NCBI GenBank assembly: GCA_028701815.1
Contig: JAQVPY010000005.1
Span: 1 to 25,253 of the forward strand
Direction of reading: 5' to 3'
Origin: Bacteroidales bacterium
GTDB lineage: Bacteria; Bacteroidota; Bacteroidia; Bacteroidales; BM520
Length of the DNA: 25,253 nt
Every line of letters begins with the position of its first letter. Positions within the stretch are counted from its first letter, which is position 1. The notes under the pieces are model-generated. The model did no database searches. It was not told the DNA's origin and saw nothing but the letters and a program-made list of their open reading frames with translations. The position numbers and the translations under genes are program-made. Shown here one piece after another: positions 14,938 through 24,275 of this stretch.

Positions 14938-17745
14938 TTATCGCTTTATCTGAAGTGTCTTGACAAAAGAACTCTTGTTGGTGCGTATTTTTATGAAATA
15001 GAATCCTTCTGCATAACTTCGTGTTGGTATGGTAGCTGCAGCGCAGTTTAATTTATTGCGGTACAATAACTTGCCGTTGATTCCATATAGCTCTATACTC
15101 TCTATCTCCATGTCTTCAGCGACAATATTTAATATGTCGCATACAGGATTAGGATACACCTGCACTTCTGTTTCGGCAGTTTCTATACCGTTTTCCTGTT
15201 GGACGGTTATGTCATAATCTATATACTTGCTGCTTCCTGTCGTTGATGACACTGCTGTCAGTCCGGTAGTCACAATCTCGCCGACATTATATCCTGTGGC
15301 CTGTATACAGATGCGTATATAGCCGTATTTGGTTTCACCTGCTGACAGTGAAACTATGTTAGTATTTGTGCCTTCAATGAATATTTCTCCGGTGATGTTG
15401 CCTTCGGTCTGTTCTATCGTTATCTCATCGTTGCCGTTACCGGTGTTGCTGAGGCTGAAACGCAGGTCGCCGCAAGTGTTGATGGCTATCGCGGTATCGC
15501 CGGTGAGAGCCGCAAACTGCAATATAGGGTATGGCGTTGCGACGGTGTCGGTGGGGATGACGAGGACGTCATCAATAAACCATGAGTACCAAAGATTAGT
15601 TCCGTCGGTATTATAGCCTCTCCAGTCGATTTTGATGTTTTTCCCTATATAGTTCGACAAGTCGATGGAGACTTTTTCTTCATATTGGTTCATGCCGAAA
15701 GGCAGGTCGGCTGCTTCCCAGACAACTTCCCATGTGGCGTTGGAGGTGTCAAAAATCCTAACATTAAAGCGGTCGTTCCATACTTGTCCGTAGTGTGCGA
15801 AGGTCATAAATTCGAGTACGGTAGGACGTGTGATGGACAGAATAGGTGTCATAAGGTGCTCGTCTTGGGTGTTGCCGTCGAAGTCCCATTCGAGGCACGC
15901 CTGCTTAACACCTTCCGGTGGCGTAACTATATATTCCACCTCGTCGCTGTCGGTATAATAAATTATTCCCCAACGTGACCATTGCAGCCATGTCTGTGGC
16001 ATTCCTTCACGACTCCAGCCGTTCGGAGGAAAAGTCTCGCCTTCAAAACCTTCTTTCAGCAGCGGTGCCTGCCAGTGCCATGAAATGGGATAGGGATCCG
16101 AGGTCGTGCTGTTGCCTAATACGTCTTCCAGTTCGAAGATAATTGTGCCTTCCGTGTGATTGCTTTGCGCAGGGATGCTTCCATAATAAAAATAATCGCC
16201 CTTCCCTGCGGTGAACTCAATGTCCTGCGACGCACCGTTGATGGTATATGTCGCGTTAATAACCGACGGAATCTCTGATTCATCTCTTAGTCTTAACGTC
16301 AAAAACATCTCTGTGTCCGCATATTCGCTGTTGCCCAAAAGGGATACTACCGTCGGAGCATGTATGTCGGAAGTCGCATTGTTGATATAAACATCGTCGA
16401 GATACATGTTCCATCCGTATTCGCTGATAGCCTCGAAGATGATAAATCCGTAGTTGTCGGGACAATCGAATTCGTAAGAGTACTCATACCAGTCATTACT
16501 CTCCTCATAGGGAGTGAGAAGAATGTTTCTGTGAACCGTTCCGAGCAGAGTCGCCGATTCCGTCGTTGGTGTCGGACTGTACCATACGTTGATTCTGTCT
16601 TCTTTGTTGCTGATGTTGTCAGTACGATACATCCAGAAACGTACTATGTTGTCCGTCTCTTCAAAATCCAGCTTCGGGGTTACAAGAATCGCGCTGTTTC
16701 CAGCGGCGGAATAAAATGATTTGTATATCACCATAGCGGTGGAGTTGTCGTGTGGAACACATACCGGCTGCTCTCCAGAGGCTGCCCGCTCAAAAGCATA
16801 AGAGCCTGTGATTGCATGATTCTGCCATGCATAAGGAGGGAAAACATCTTCTTCAAAGTCTGTTTCATACGGGAACATGGCGAACGGCGCGAGTACGTAA
16901 ATCTCAAAACCGACAACCTCAGCGATCGACGAGTTGGTAGACGATACCACTGTGTTCTGCGTTAAAGTCTGCCCGCTGCTGACTCCTGCCAGCGGTATCG
17001 TTACTACGGCAGATACAATAACTGTCTCGTTTACGGCTACGGATTGTTGCGTTACAGGAGACCCGTTAATAAAGAAAACAGCGTTAAGGTCGCCATAGCT
17101 GTTAGTAAAGGACAGCACATCGTCATAAAGGCCGGTATTTGTGACAGCGAATCGCAGCGCGACATCTTCTCCGAAGAAAGACATGGTGTCGGGGGTTAGC
17201 GGTTCGACGTTAAAATTATATATGTTGGTTTCTTCAAAGGTGATATCATCAACGGTAAGATACCATGGAGAATTGTCGGCGGTGCTGTGGAAGCCGATAT
17301 ATTGGGTTCCGCTTGCGGCACTTTGAAAAACTGCCGAGGTCTGTTGGTAGGTGTTGTTGTTGATAGTCATCGGTGCGAGCACCTGAGTCGTCATCGATTG
17401 TGTCTGCGGGGCGTTTCCGGCTTTTATTTCAAAAGAGAAAGAGCCTATGCCGTCGGTAATATGCCAGAAAGATACTCTGTAATAGCTTCCTTCGGTAAGG
17501 GATACCTCTTTATACATCCATTTATCTGTGTTGTAGGAGGCATAAGCATACCATTCGCCGCTATGGGGTATTCTGTTACGGGTTTTTTCCTGATATCCGC
17601 AGATCCAGCCGGCATCATCGCAAATCCAGCCTGTAGGTGGCATCTCGTCGGTATTGCCACTCTCAAAACCTTCTTCGAAGATTTGAGAAAAAGCGCAGGG
17701 GACGCATAATAAAATTGCAATAACAAATATGGATAATCTTTTCAT
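14938..17745 (-). CDS. T9SS-secreted protein with three MAM-like (cleaved-adhesin/choice-of-anchor J) domains
   Basis: A 935-residue exported protein. It has a signal peptide (about 1-20, ending CAFS) and a C-terminal type A T9SS sorting domain at about 862-935 (VQVYPNPVCDILNI, then GINGKLLYRNKL, YAEGFYFIKI and a basic end), so it should cross the outer membrane by type IX secretion and be anchored at the surface or released. Three domains of the choice-of-anchor J / cleaved-adhesin type are visible at about 20-172 (FEEGFESG...PPTGW, ending WYLTVDDITF), 291-456 (YETDFEEDVFPPYAW...MYLDDVYI) and 562-731 (LKEGFEGETFPPNGW...WFIDDVLVI). Ig-like or CARDB-like segments separate them (about 180-285, 460-550, 745-850). 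There is no catalytic domain, so it is probably a binding or adhesion protein; the ligand is unknown. Confidence 0.88.
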   Translation of the reverse strand: MKRLSIFVIAILLCVPCAFSQIFEEGFESGNTDEMPPTGWICDDAGWICGYQEKTRNRIPHSGEWYAYASYNTDKWMYKEVSLTEGSYYRVSFWHITDGIGSFSFEIKAGNAPQTQSMTTQVLAPMTINNNTYQQTSAVFQSAASGTQYIGFHSTADNSPWYLTVDDITFEETNIYNFNVEPLTPDTMSFFGEDVALRFAVTNTGLYDDVLSFTNSYGDLNAVFFINGSPVTQQSVAVNETVIVSAVVTIPLAGVSSGQTLTQNTVVSSTNSSIAEVVGFEIYVLAPFAMFPYETDFEEDVFPPYAWQNHAITGSYAFERAASGEQPVCVPHDNSTAMVIYKSFYSAAGNSAILVTPKLDFEETDNIVRFWMYRTDNISNKEDRINVWYSPTPTTESATLLGTVHRNILLTPYEESNDWYEYSYEFDCPDNYGFIIFEAISEYGWNMYLDDVYINNATSDIHAPTVVSLLGNSEYADTEMFLTLRLRDESEIPSVINATYTINGASQDIEFTAGKGDYFYYGSIPAQSNHTEGTIIFELEDVLGNSTTSDPYPISWHWQAPLLKEGFEGETFPPNGWSREGMPQTWLQWSRWGIIYYTDSDEVEYIVTPPEGVKQACLEWDFDGNTQDEHLMTPILSITRPTVLEFMTFAHYGQVWNDRFNVRIFDTSNATWEVVWEAADLPFGMNQYEEKVSIDLSNYIGKNIKIDWRGYNTDGTNLWYSWFIDDVLVIPTDTVATPYPILQFAALTGDTAIAINTCGDLRFSLSNTGNGNDEITIEQTEGNITGEIFIEGTNTNIVSLSAGETKYGYIRICIQATGYNVGEIVTTGLTAVSSTTGSSKYIDYDITVQQENGIETAETEVQVYPNPVCDILNIVAEDMEIESIELYGINGKLLYRNKLNCAAATIPTRSYAEGFYFIKIRTNKSSFVKTLQIKR

Positions 17746-17762
17746 GGCAAAGAGTTTTTATA

Positions 17763-19556
17763 TTATTTTTTGATGATAAAAGTTTTGTATGCGTCGTTGT
17801 TCCACAAGACGATCATATTACGGAAGTCCTTATACTCGTTTACCGGAATAATCTCGGAGGTGATAGATAAATTTCTGTTCACCGAGATGGTGTTTTCTTC
17901 AACGTTGATGAATATGGAGACTTTTCCGAAAGGATATTCTTCTATGATAGAGACATCTTTTCCAACGTAGCTGCAGTCGTCGGGGATAATAATGGAATAT
18001 ACGTATTGTTCTTCAATTTTATTGCATTTGACGGCATTTTTACGTTTTGAAGCGAGGTAGGAAGGGTTGATATTTGTGCCGAATCTTGTTTCCGGGAGCG
18101 TGAAAGAGTAGTAATCTTTCTTTAAGTCGTTTACTTTCAGAGACTCCACGTTATATTGAAATGTGACATTCTGTTCATACATTCTGACATTGTCGGCAGT
18201 GCCTTTAATATCCTTCAGCAGGCTTCCGGCTTTAGTGTCATCTTTCATAATAGCGAATGCGGGCATAGACGGAGACGATATAGAGCACTTCATCTTTCCG
18301 GTAGAATTTTCCACCACGTCGATGGTGAAATTACCTACAATGTTGATACTTCTCTCCACTGTCTTTGTAGCATTTACTCTGAAAGATTCCACAGCGGAGT
18401 CGAAGGTATAGACGGTAAAGTTTTGATATTCCACATCCATAGAGACGTTGGATTTAGAGATCGGCGACAGGATATAAGTCTGCCCGTCCACGAAGACTCT
18501 CACGCCCCAATGCTCAATGACGTCGAGACATCCGACAGCATCGCTGTGCATAAGAGTATTGACAAATCCGACCAACGACGACTGATATCCGGCTTCTGTG
18601 AACATGGCGAGCATGAGAAGAGCTTTTTCGGCTTCGTTGCCGCAGTTGGATTTCCATACTGCGCTTGCCGGAGCAAGTATATAGTTGTTGTATTTCAAAG
18701 AGATATCATTGGTGGTAACATTGTCAACCACATAGTCTCTTACGGCAAGGATATTCGTAAAAGAGGTCTTTGTTATCATCAGGTCTTTTAGCAGTTCTTT
18801 ACATTCCGGAAGTTTGGTCTGGCGCAGAGCAGCCTGATCGACAAAATGGAAATAAGTCATCGTCATATCTTTCGATGTAGAGAAGGTCAGTATGGGATAC
18901 ATCTCGTATTTATTCTGAGCATAAGCTTCCGAAGTACTCTCTTTAATATTTTTTACTGTCCAGCGATAGACTTTAAAGTTGTCGTTTTCGGTGACAGTAG
19001 CACCGAGACGGAGGTTCAACATTCTCTCTTTCAGCTCTTTTGTCTTAGGAATGTTTACTATAACCTCATAATTTTTTATCGGTGAATATTCTACAAATTC
19101 GACGATATCCGACAAGTCGGTGATAAAACCCGGAGTGCTGTGTATTGTATAATCGAGGACGATGGTGGCGTTATATTCGAGGGCGGTATGCGTAACGACC
19201 ATTTCTTTCATATTATTGTATCTGGCACAGTTGGCGCAGTTTGATGGCAGCACTTCATTAAAGGCGTTGGCAGGAGTCTCTACTTTGGAACCGTCGGCGC
19301 GGAGCACGTATGCTTCGTTGATCTTCAGAGTCTGGAAGTCGGGATTATACACTATGAACGTTTCTCCATAGACGCTGAAAAAAGATGAGTTGGAGATAAG
19401 TTTTAGTTCTTTTCTATAGTTATAATCGATGCTTCCGTCCTTATTCATCGTATATTCTTTTCTGATGAGGTTAAACTCGGCATCATTTTTTGTCTGACTG
19501 TGGGTCGGGGTGCAGAATGTTGAGATCACTGCTATAAGTAACAATATTTTTTTCAT
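17763..19556 (-). CDS. DUF3857/transglutaminase-like protein with degenerate active site
   Basis: A 597-residue exported protein with a signal peptide (about 1-20). The N-terminal part (about 45-230) resembles the DUF3857 beta-domain and the middle (about 255-370) the transglutaminase-like core. Compared with its neighbour encoded upstream, the key motif CGVCKDKA becomes CGNEAEKA (305-312), so the catalytic Cys position is Glu308. The following His is kept (H349, IEHWGVRVFVDG), but the Asp of LDPTW is replaced by Ser364 (ILSPIS). Only one of three triad residues remains, so it is probably not a working enzyme. It is part of the mutS-led run, starting 25 nt after its paralogue and ending 17 nt before the T9SS cargo gene. 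Its role is unknown; a binding or structural partner of its paralogue is possible. Confidence 0.78.
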   Translation of the reverse strand: MKKILLLIAVISTFCTPTHSQTKNDAEFNLIRKEYTMNKDGSIDYNYRKELKLISNSSFFSVYGETFIVYNPDFQTLKINEAYVLRADGSKVETPANAFNEVLPSNCANCARYNNMKEMVVTHTALEYNATIVLDYTIHSTPGFITDLSDIVEFVEYSPIKNYEVIVNIPKTKELKERMLNLRLGATVTENDNFKVYRWTVKNIKESTSEAYAQNKYEMYPILTFSTSKDMTMTYFHFVDQAALRQTKLPECKELLKDLMITKTSFTNILAVRDYVVDNVTTNDISLKYNNYILAPASAVWKSNCGNEAEKALLMLAMFTEAGYQSSLVGFVNTLMHSDAVGCLDVIEHWGVRVFVDGQTYILSPISKSNVSMDVEYQNFTVYTFDSAVESFRVNATKTVERSINIVGNFTIDVVENSTGKMKCSISSPSMPAFAIMKDDTKAGSLLKDIKGTADNVRMYEQNVTFQYNVESLKVNDLKKDYYSFTLPETRFGTNINPSYLASKRKNAVKCNKIEEQYVYSIIIPDDCSYVGKDVSIIEEYPFGKVSIFINVEENTISVNRNLSITSEIIPVNEYKDFRNMIVLWNNDAYKTFIIKK

Positions 19557-19581
19557 TGTGTAAATATTATAAGGTTAAAAC

Positions 19582-21528
19582 TTATCTTTCGATTATAATT
19601 TTTTCTTCGGAGAAATTGTTTTGAGCTTTCACCGTCTCTTTAAAAGGAGTCCATTCCTCCGGTTCATAGATTCTTTTACCGAGGCTGACAACCTGATTAA
19701 AGGTGATGGTTCTGTCTTTTATAGAATAGCCACCGTTATATTTAATATATTTTGTGTCGACGGAAGCGTTTTCAGGCAGGTATGTGATTTCAGAATATTT
19801 AGGTATTTCTATTACTTCTTTCATCTCGACGAGGCGGGAGCATCTGTCGCGGAACGGATATTCGCGGCTCTCGAGAGAGGTGTCATAGTATACGTGTGCC
19901 ATAGCTCTTTTGAAAAGACCTTTGGCAAGTACCGGGGTGAAGATGATTTCATCGTCGGTGACTGTTGCATAGTTTGGCACGGTAAATTTATATGTGATGT
20001 TTACCGGTTGTTCGAGGTATTTCTCGTTGTCGGTATGTTTAACGGAGACGATTTTTGCGCGCGGGTCGAATCTGAGTATTTCTGCTTCTACGTTGTTTTC
20101 CCATGAGCTGTATCTTCCGGAGAAGATGCGTCTCACGGCGTTATCCGACTGACCTTCTGCGGTGATGGTAAACTCGCATACGAGTGTGCCGTCGGTGGTG
20201 ATTTCCGATTTGGCGTTCATCTTAACATAATGATTTTCGGGGGCTGAAACGGGCGTTTCTTTCAGGTCTGCGCCTTCAGGCAGTCCCATAAGATAGTTCT
20301 GTTGCTGTTCGGCACTCGACCAAAGTTCTCTGACATTCGGGACCCATGTGGGGTCGAGGAGCTGATATTCACCGTTGCGACGTTTTACCACGGTTATGCT
20401 ATGGTTAAACTGGTCTGCGGGGATTCTGTCGATACGCTCTCCCGCCATCGTCATGGCAGCATACGATTCAAAACCTGCGGCTCTTAACATCGCTATCAAG
20501 AGACTTGCCTTATCTTTACATACGCCGCATCTGTCGGTGAAATTCATATTGGCATTGTGCAATGTAAATCCTTCACCTTCACCCATGGAAATACCGGAAT
20601 ATCTCATGTTGTCGGCTACCCAGTGAGTCAATATGCTGATGGAGTCGAGCTCGTTTTTTGCGTTTTTCAGTAAAGAGTTGACCTTTTTTTGAAGTTCCGG
20701 CGTCGGATTAAAACTGCCGTAATCTTCATTTACACCATAGAACCATTTCGATTTTGCGTACCAGTCGGGACTGGTGGAAAGCAGCAGTTTAGTTTCTATG
20801 TCGTTTTCGGAAACGGTATATGGGGCCTTTTGCAGAGGCATGATATCTTTCTTCGTGAAAGTATAAACCATTCTGTTGTCGTTGCCTTTATCTACGAGAA
20901 CGTCAGTTCTAACTTCGCCATTATAGACTTTAAATTGCAGATACTTGTCTTTCAATACGTTAACCGAATAAACTTTTTCCAATATCGGCTGTGAGCTCCA
21001 GAAGGTGACAATATCATAAAAATGGCCTCTCATCGGCGGAATATATTTTGAGTCGTCGTCTTGCAGAAGAGCGTAAGTAAAACCTTTTTTGAAGGTCTTC
21101 ACTTCTACTGCGTCGCCGGCGTTGAGGTGACCTATTTCGATCATTTTCTGGCTTGCGCCCCAATAGATGGCTCTTGCAGGTGCCACATAGTCGCGGACGG
21201 GAGCGGTAACAGTTTCCACCGTTCCGTCGGCGCGGTGAATTTTAACTTCGTTGATTTCCACGTACGCCGACAGCGGGTCGTAGTCCATTTTATACACGGC
21301 CTTATCTTTTGCTCCCTGATAATTCAGAATTTTTACGAGAGAATGGGCGTGGACATAGCTTAATCCGCTTTCTTCCATAAACACGGAGGTGCTGTCGAAA
21401 ACAGTCACATATTTTGCAGAAGGAAACGTTTTATTGTCTCCGGCATTATCTATCAGTTGCCTGTATGATTGGGCAAACAGTGAGGCCGAGAAGGCAGACA
21501 GAAAAAGAATTAAGTAAAATCTTTTCAT
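19582..21528 (-). CDS. DUF3857/transglutaminase-like protein with intact triad
   Basis: A 648-residue exported protein (signal peptide about 1-20, ending SLFAQ) with the common Bacteroidota order: DUF3857 domain (about 50-240), transglutaminase-like core (about 280-395), then a C-terminal beta-rich region. The predicted catalytic triad is C337 (RCGVCKDKASLL), H376 (FNHSITVV) and D392 (QLLDPTW). This fold can be a peptidase or an amine transferase; no substrate is known for this group and I do not assign one. It begins 7 nt after the mutS stop, so the two are likely on one transcript. The paralogue encoded next lacks two triad residues. Confidence 0.87.
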   Translation of the reverse strand: MKRFYLILFLSAFSASLFAQSYRQLIDNAGDNKTFPSAKYVTVFDSTSVFMEESGLSYVHAHSLVKILNYQGAKDKAVYKMDYDPLSAYVEINEVKIHRADGTVETVTAPVRDYVAPARAIYWGASQKMIEIGHLNAGDAVEVKTFKKGFTYALLQDDDSKYIPPMRGHFYDIVTFWSSQPILEKVYSVNVLKDKYLQFKVYNGEVRTDVLVDKGNDNRMVYTFTKKDIMPLQKAPYTVSENDIETKLLLSTSPDWYAKSKWFYGVNEDYGSFNPTPELQKKVNSLLKNAKNELDSISILTHWVADNMRYSGISMGEGEGFTLHNANMNFTDRCGVCKDKASLLIAMLRAAGFESYAAMTMAGERIDRIPADQFNHSITVVKRRNGEYQLLDPTWVPNVRELWSSAEQQQNYLMGLPEGADLKETPVSAPENHYVKMNAKSEITTDGTLVCEFTITAEGQSDNAVRRIFSGRYSSWENNVEAEILRFDPRAKIVSVKHTDNEKYLEQPVNITYKFTVPNYATVTDDEIIFTPVLAKGLFKRAMAHVYYDTSLESREYPFRDRCSRLVEMKEVIEIPKYSEITYLPENASVDTKYIKYNGGYSIKDRTITFNQVVSLGKRIYEPEEWTPFKETVKAQNNFSEEKIIIER

Positions 21529-21535
21529 AAATTAT

Positions 21536-24169
21536 TTAAAGTTTAATTATTAATTTCTTTATTTCATTGAGTTTCATCAGAGCCTCAATAGGGGTTAATG
21601 TGTTGATGTCGATATTCAGGATCTCGTCTCTGATTTGTATCAGCAACGGGTCTTCCATCTGGATAAGACTTATCTGGAACGGGTCTACCTGAGGCAGTTC
21701 AGTCTTAGAGGCATCTTTTTTACCGGCGAGGTTTTGTCGTTGCAGGTCTTCGAGTTGTTTGAGAATCTCGTCGGCTCTTTTAATCACGACATTCGGCATC
21801 CCTGCCATTTTGGCAACATGGATTCCGAAGCTGTGTTCGGTGCCGCCTTTGGCGAGTTTTCTCAGGAAGATGACCTTGTTACCTGTCTCTCTGACGGTGA
21901 CGTGGTAGTTGACGACGCGTTTCTTTGAGCGTTCCATCTCGTTAAGGTCGTGATAATGTGTCGCAAACAGCACTTTAGGTCTGAAACTTGGGTTGTCATG
22001 CAGATATTCCACTATCGCCCATGCGATGGATATGCCGTCGTAGGTGCTGGTGCCTCGTCCTATTTCGTCGAGAAGGATAAGGCATCTGTTGGAGATATTA
22101 TTCAATATACTTGACGTCTCATTCATCTCAACCATAAAGGTGGATTCTCCGGAGGCGATGTTATCGGAGGCGCCCACGCGGGTAAATATTTTGTCCACGA
22201 TTCCGAGGACGGCAGATTTTGCCGGCACGAAAGATCCCATCTGAGCCATGAGTACTATCAGTGCGGTCTGTCGCAGCAGTGCCGACTTACCCGACATATT
22301 CGGTCCCGTCAGCATTATTATCTGTTGTGTCTCATTATCGAGATAAACGTCGTTGGCGATATAGCTCTCGCCGTGAGGCAATTGGCGTTCTATTACGGGG
22401 TGGCGTCCGCCGATGATATCTATAGCGAAGCCCTCGTTAAATTCCGGACGCGTATAGCCGTTTTCTACTGCGATAAAGGCGAGACTCTGCAGGCAGTCGA
22501 GGACAGCAGTGATAGTGCTGTCGTCTTGGACAGGCTTGATAAACCGCATCATGTCGTTGATAAGCTCCTCATAGAGTCGTATTTCAATGTCGGATATATG
22601 TTCTTCGGCCGAGAGTATCTTCGATTCGAGGTCTTTAAGTTCCTGAGTGATGTAGCGTTCGGCGTTGACAAGTGTCTGTTTGCGTTCCCATTCGGGTGGT
22701 ACCTTGTTTTTATGAGAGTTGGTGACCTCTATATAATATCCGAAGACATTGTTGAAACCTATCTTTAACGAAGGTATTCCGGTCCTCTCTATTTCTCTTT
22801 GCTGTATGCTGGAAAGATAGTCCTTGCCGGAAAAGGATAGATGTCTTAGGTCGTCAAGTTCCTGATTAAAGCCTTCTTTTATGGCGCCGCATTTTTGTAT
22901 CGCCACCGGGGCATCGTCATTAACTCTTTCGGTTATCATCTCCACGGCCTCTTCACACAGGTCGAGTTTGTGTCCGAGACTCTTCAGTTGACCATCTTCC
23001 GAGCTTTCGCATAATGTCTTAACGGCAGCCACATCTTTAAGTGCGTCGCGCAGGTGAATCATCTCGCGCGGGTTTATCCTTCCTGTGGATACTTTGCCTA
23101 TCACGCGCTCGAGGTCGCCCATCGACTTTATCGCCGCGCGGATACCGGCGGCGGTATCCTCATGTTTAATAAAATATTCAACGATGTCAAGTCTCTTGTT
23201 AATTCTCTCGATATCTTTCAGCGGCATGATGAGCCATTTCCTAATCATACGGCTGCCTTGCGGGGAGACCGTTTTGTCGATTACGCCGAGGAGCGTCTTC
23301 GAGTTGTCGTTGCTGTTGGAAATGATTTCGAGGTTGCGGACGGTGAATTTGTCGAGCCATACATATTTATCTTCGGCGAGACGGGAGATGTTGGAGATAT
23401 GTTCCAGCTTGTCATGGCATGTTTCCGACAGATAATGTAAAATGCCTCCGGCTGCAATTACCGCTTCTTCCATATCTTCAATTCCGAAGCCCTTAAGGCT
23501 GTTTGTCTGAAAATGTCCCATGAGTTTTTCGTAGGCGAAATCTTTTGTAAACACCCAATCCTCGAAGCACGACACATAATATTGCGATCCTGCGCCAAAA
23601 TGTTCGTCGAAATACTGTCTGAAGCGTCTTGAAATGATGACCTCTTTAGGGTTGAAGCTCTGTAGCACCTTGTCTACATAATCCATCGTGCCCTGCGACA
23701 CATAGAACTCTCCCGTAGAGATGTCGGCGAGTGCGATACCCACAGTCTTGCTGGTGATATGAAGGCAGGCGAGAAAGTTGTTGGCTTTCTGGTCAAAAGT
23801 CTTATCGTTATATGAGACGCCCGGGGTTACGAGCTCCGTGACGCCACGTTTTACGAGTTTAGTGGTCTTTTTGGTGTCTTCCAACTGGTCGCAGATAGCC
23901 ACTCTGTGACCGGCTCTGATGAGTTTCGGGAGGTACACGTCGAGGGCATGATACGGAAATCCTGCCAGCTCTACCGACGATGCGGAGCCGTTTGCTCTCT
24001 TGGTGAGAACTATACCTAATACTTCGGAGGCTATTATGGCATCTTCTCCAAAAGTCTCATAAAAATCTCCCACTCTGAAAAGTAATATTGCATCAGGATA
24101 CTTCGCCTTGAAAACAAAATATTGCTTCATCAGCGGGGTCTCAACCACGTTTTTCATCGCTTCGGACAT
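21536..24169 (-). CDS. mutS: DNA mismatch repair protein MutS
   Basis: An 877-residue ATPase that recognises base mismatches and small loops to start mismatch repair in the cytoplasm. The mismatch-reading Phe-x-Glu motif is present at 36-38 (RVGDFYETF), after the usual N-terminal sequence TPLMKQYFVFKAKYPDAILL. The connector, lever and clamp regions follow (about 125-560), including GYYIEVTNSH at 477-486. The ATPase domain has Walker A GPNMSGKS at 622-629, STFMVEM at 676-682, Walker B LILLDEIGRGTSTYDG from 697, and FATHYHDL at 735-742. Length is normal. It opens a five-gene minus-strand run with its own promoter; being co-transcribed with exported proteins is unusual. Confidence 0.98.
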   Translation of the reverse strand: MSEAMKNVVETPLMKQYFVFKAKYPDAILLFRVGDFYETFGEDAIIASEVLGIVLTKRANGSASSVELAGFPYHALDVYLPKLIRAGHRVAICDQLEDTKKTTKLVKRGVTELVTPGVSYNDKTFDQKANNFLACLHITSKTVGIALADISTGEFYVSQGTMDYVDKVLQSFNPKEVIISRRFRQYFDEHFGAGSQYYVSCFEDWVFTKDFAYEKLMGHFQTNSLKGFGIEDMEEAVIAAGGILHYLSETCHDKLEHISNISRLAEDKYVWLDKFTVRNLEIISNSNDNSKTLLGVIDKTVSPQGSRMIRKWLIMPLKDIERINKRLDIVEYFIKHEDTAAGIRAAIKSMGDLERVIGKVSTGRINPREMIHLRDALKDVAAVKTLCESSEDGQLKSLGHKLDLCEEAVEMITERVNDDAPVAIQKCGAIKEGFNQELDDLRHLSFSGKDYLSSIQQREIERTGIPSLKIGFNNVFGYYIEVTNSHKNKVPPEWERKQTLVNAERYITQELKDLESKILSAEEHISDIEIRLYEELINDMMRFIKPVQDDSTITAVLDCLQSLAFIAVENGYTRPEFNEGFAIDIIGGRHPVIERQLPHGESYIANDVYLDNETQQIIMLTGPNMSGKSALLRQTALIVLMAQMGSFVPAKSAVLGIVDKIFTRVGASDNIASGESTFMVEMNETSSILNNISNRCLILLDEIGRGTSTYDGISIAWAIVEYLHDNPSFRPKVLFATHYHDLNEMERSKKRVVNYHVTVRETGNKVIFLRKLAKGGTEHSFGIHVAKMAGMPNVVIKRADEILKQLEDLQRQNLAGKKDASKTELPQVDPFQISLIQMEDPLLIQIRDEILNIDINTLTPIEALMKLNEIKKLIIKL

Positions 24170-24188
24170 AATATGATTATTTTAGCTA

Positions 24189-24219
24189 CAAAGATAACAG
24201 TTTTGCACGAAAAAAGAAA
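24189..24219 (-). promoter_or_regulatory. Putative promoter of the mutS-led run
   Basis: On the minus strand TTTC (24216-24219) is followed after 19 nt by TATCTTTG (24189-24196), close to the Bacteroidota TTTG-N19-TAnnTTTG pattern. Transcription would begin near 24182, leaving a leader of about 13 nt before the ATG at 24169. Confidence 0.55.
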
Positions 24220-24275
24220 GGGATACGATGGGTTTTTTGACAAAAATACTTGTTGTCAGGAAACTGTGTCCTCGG

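Noticed and set aside
18156..18791. 211-codon open frame on the plus strand inside the degenerate transglutaminase-like gene
   Set aside because: Antisense to a gene with signal peptide and conserved domains; composition (Cys- and His-rich, no domain) is typical of a shadow frame.
24238..24258. Inverted repeat TGACAA/TTGTCA between murB and mutS as a terminator for murB
   Set aside because: On the murB strand the hairpin is followed by A-rich, not T-rich, sequence, and the 9-nt loop is A/T-rich, so it does not fit an intrinsic terminator.
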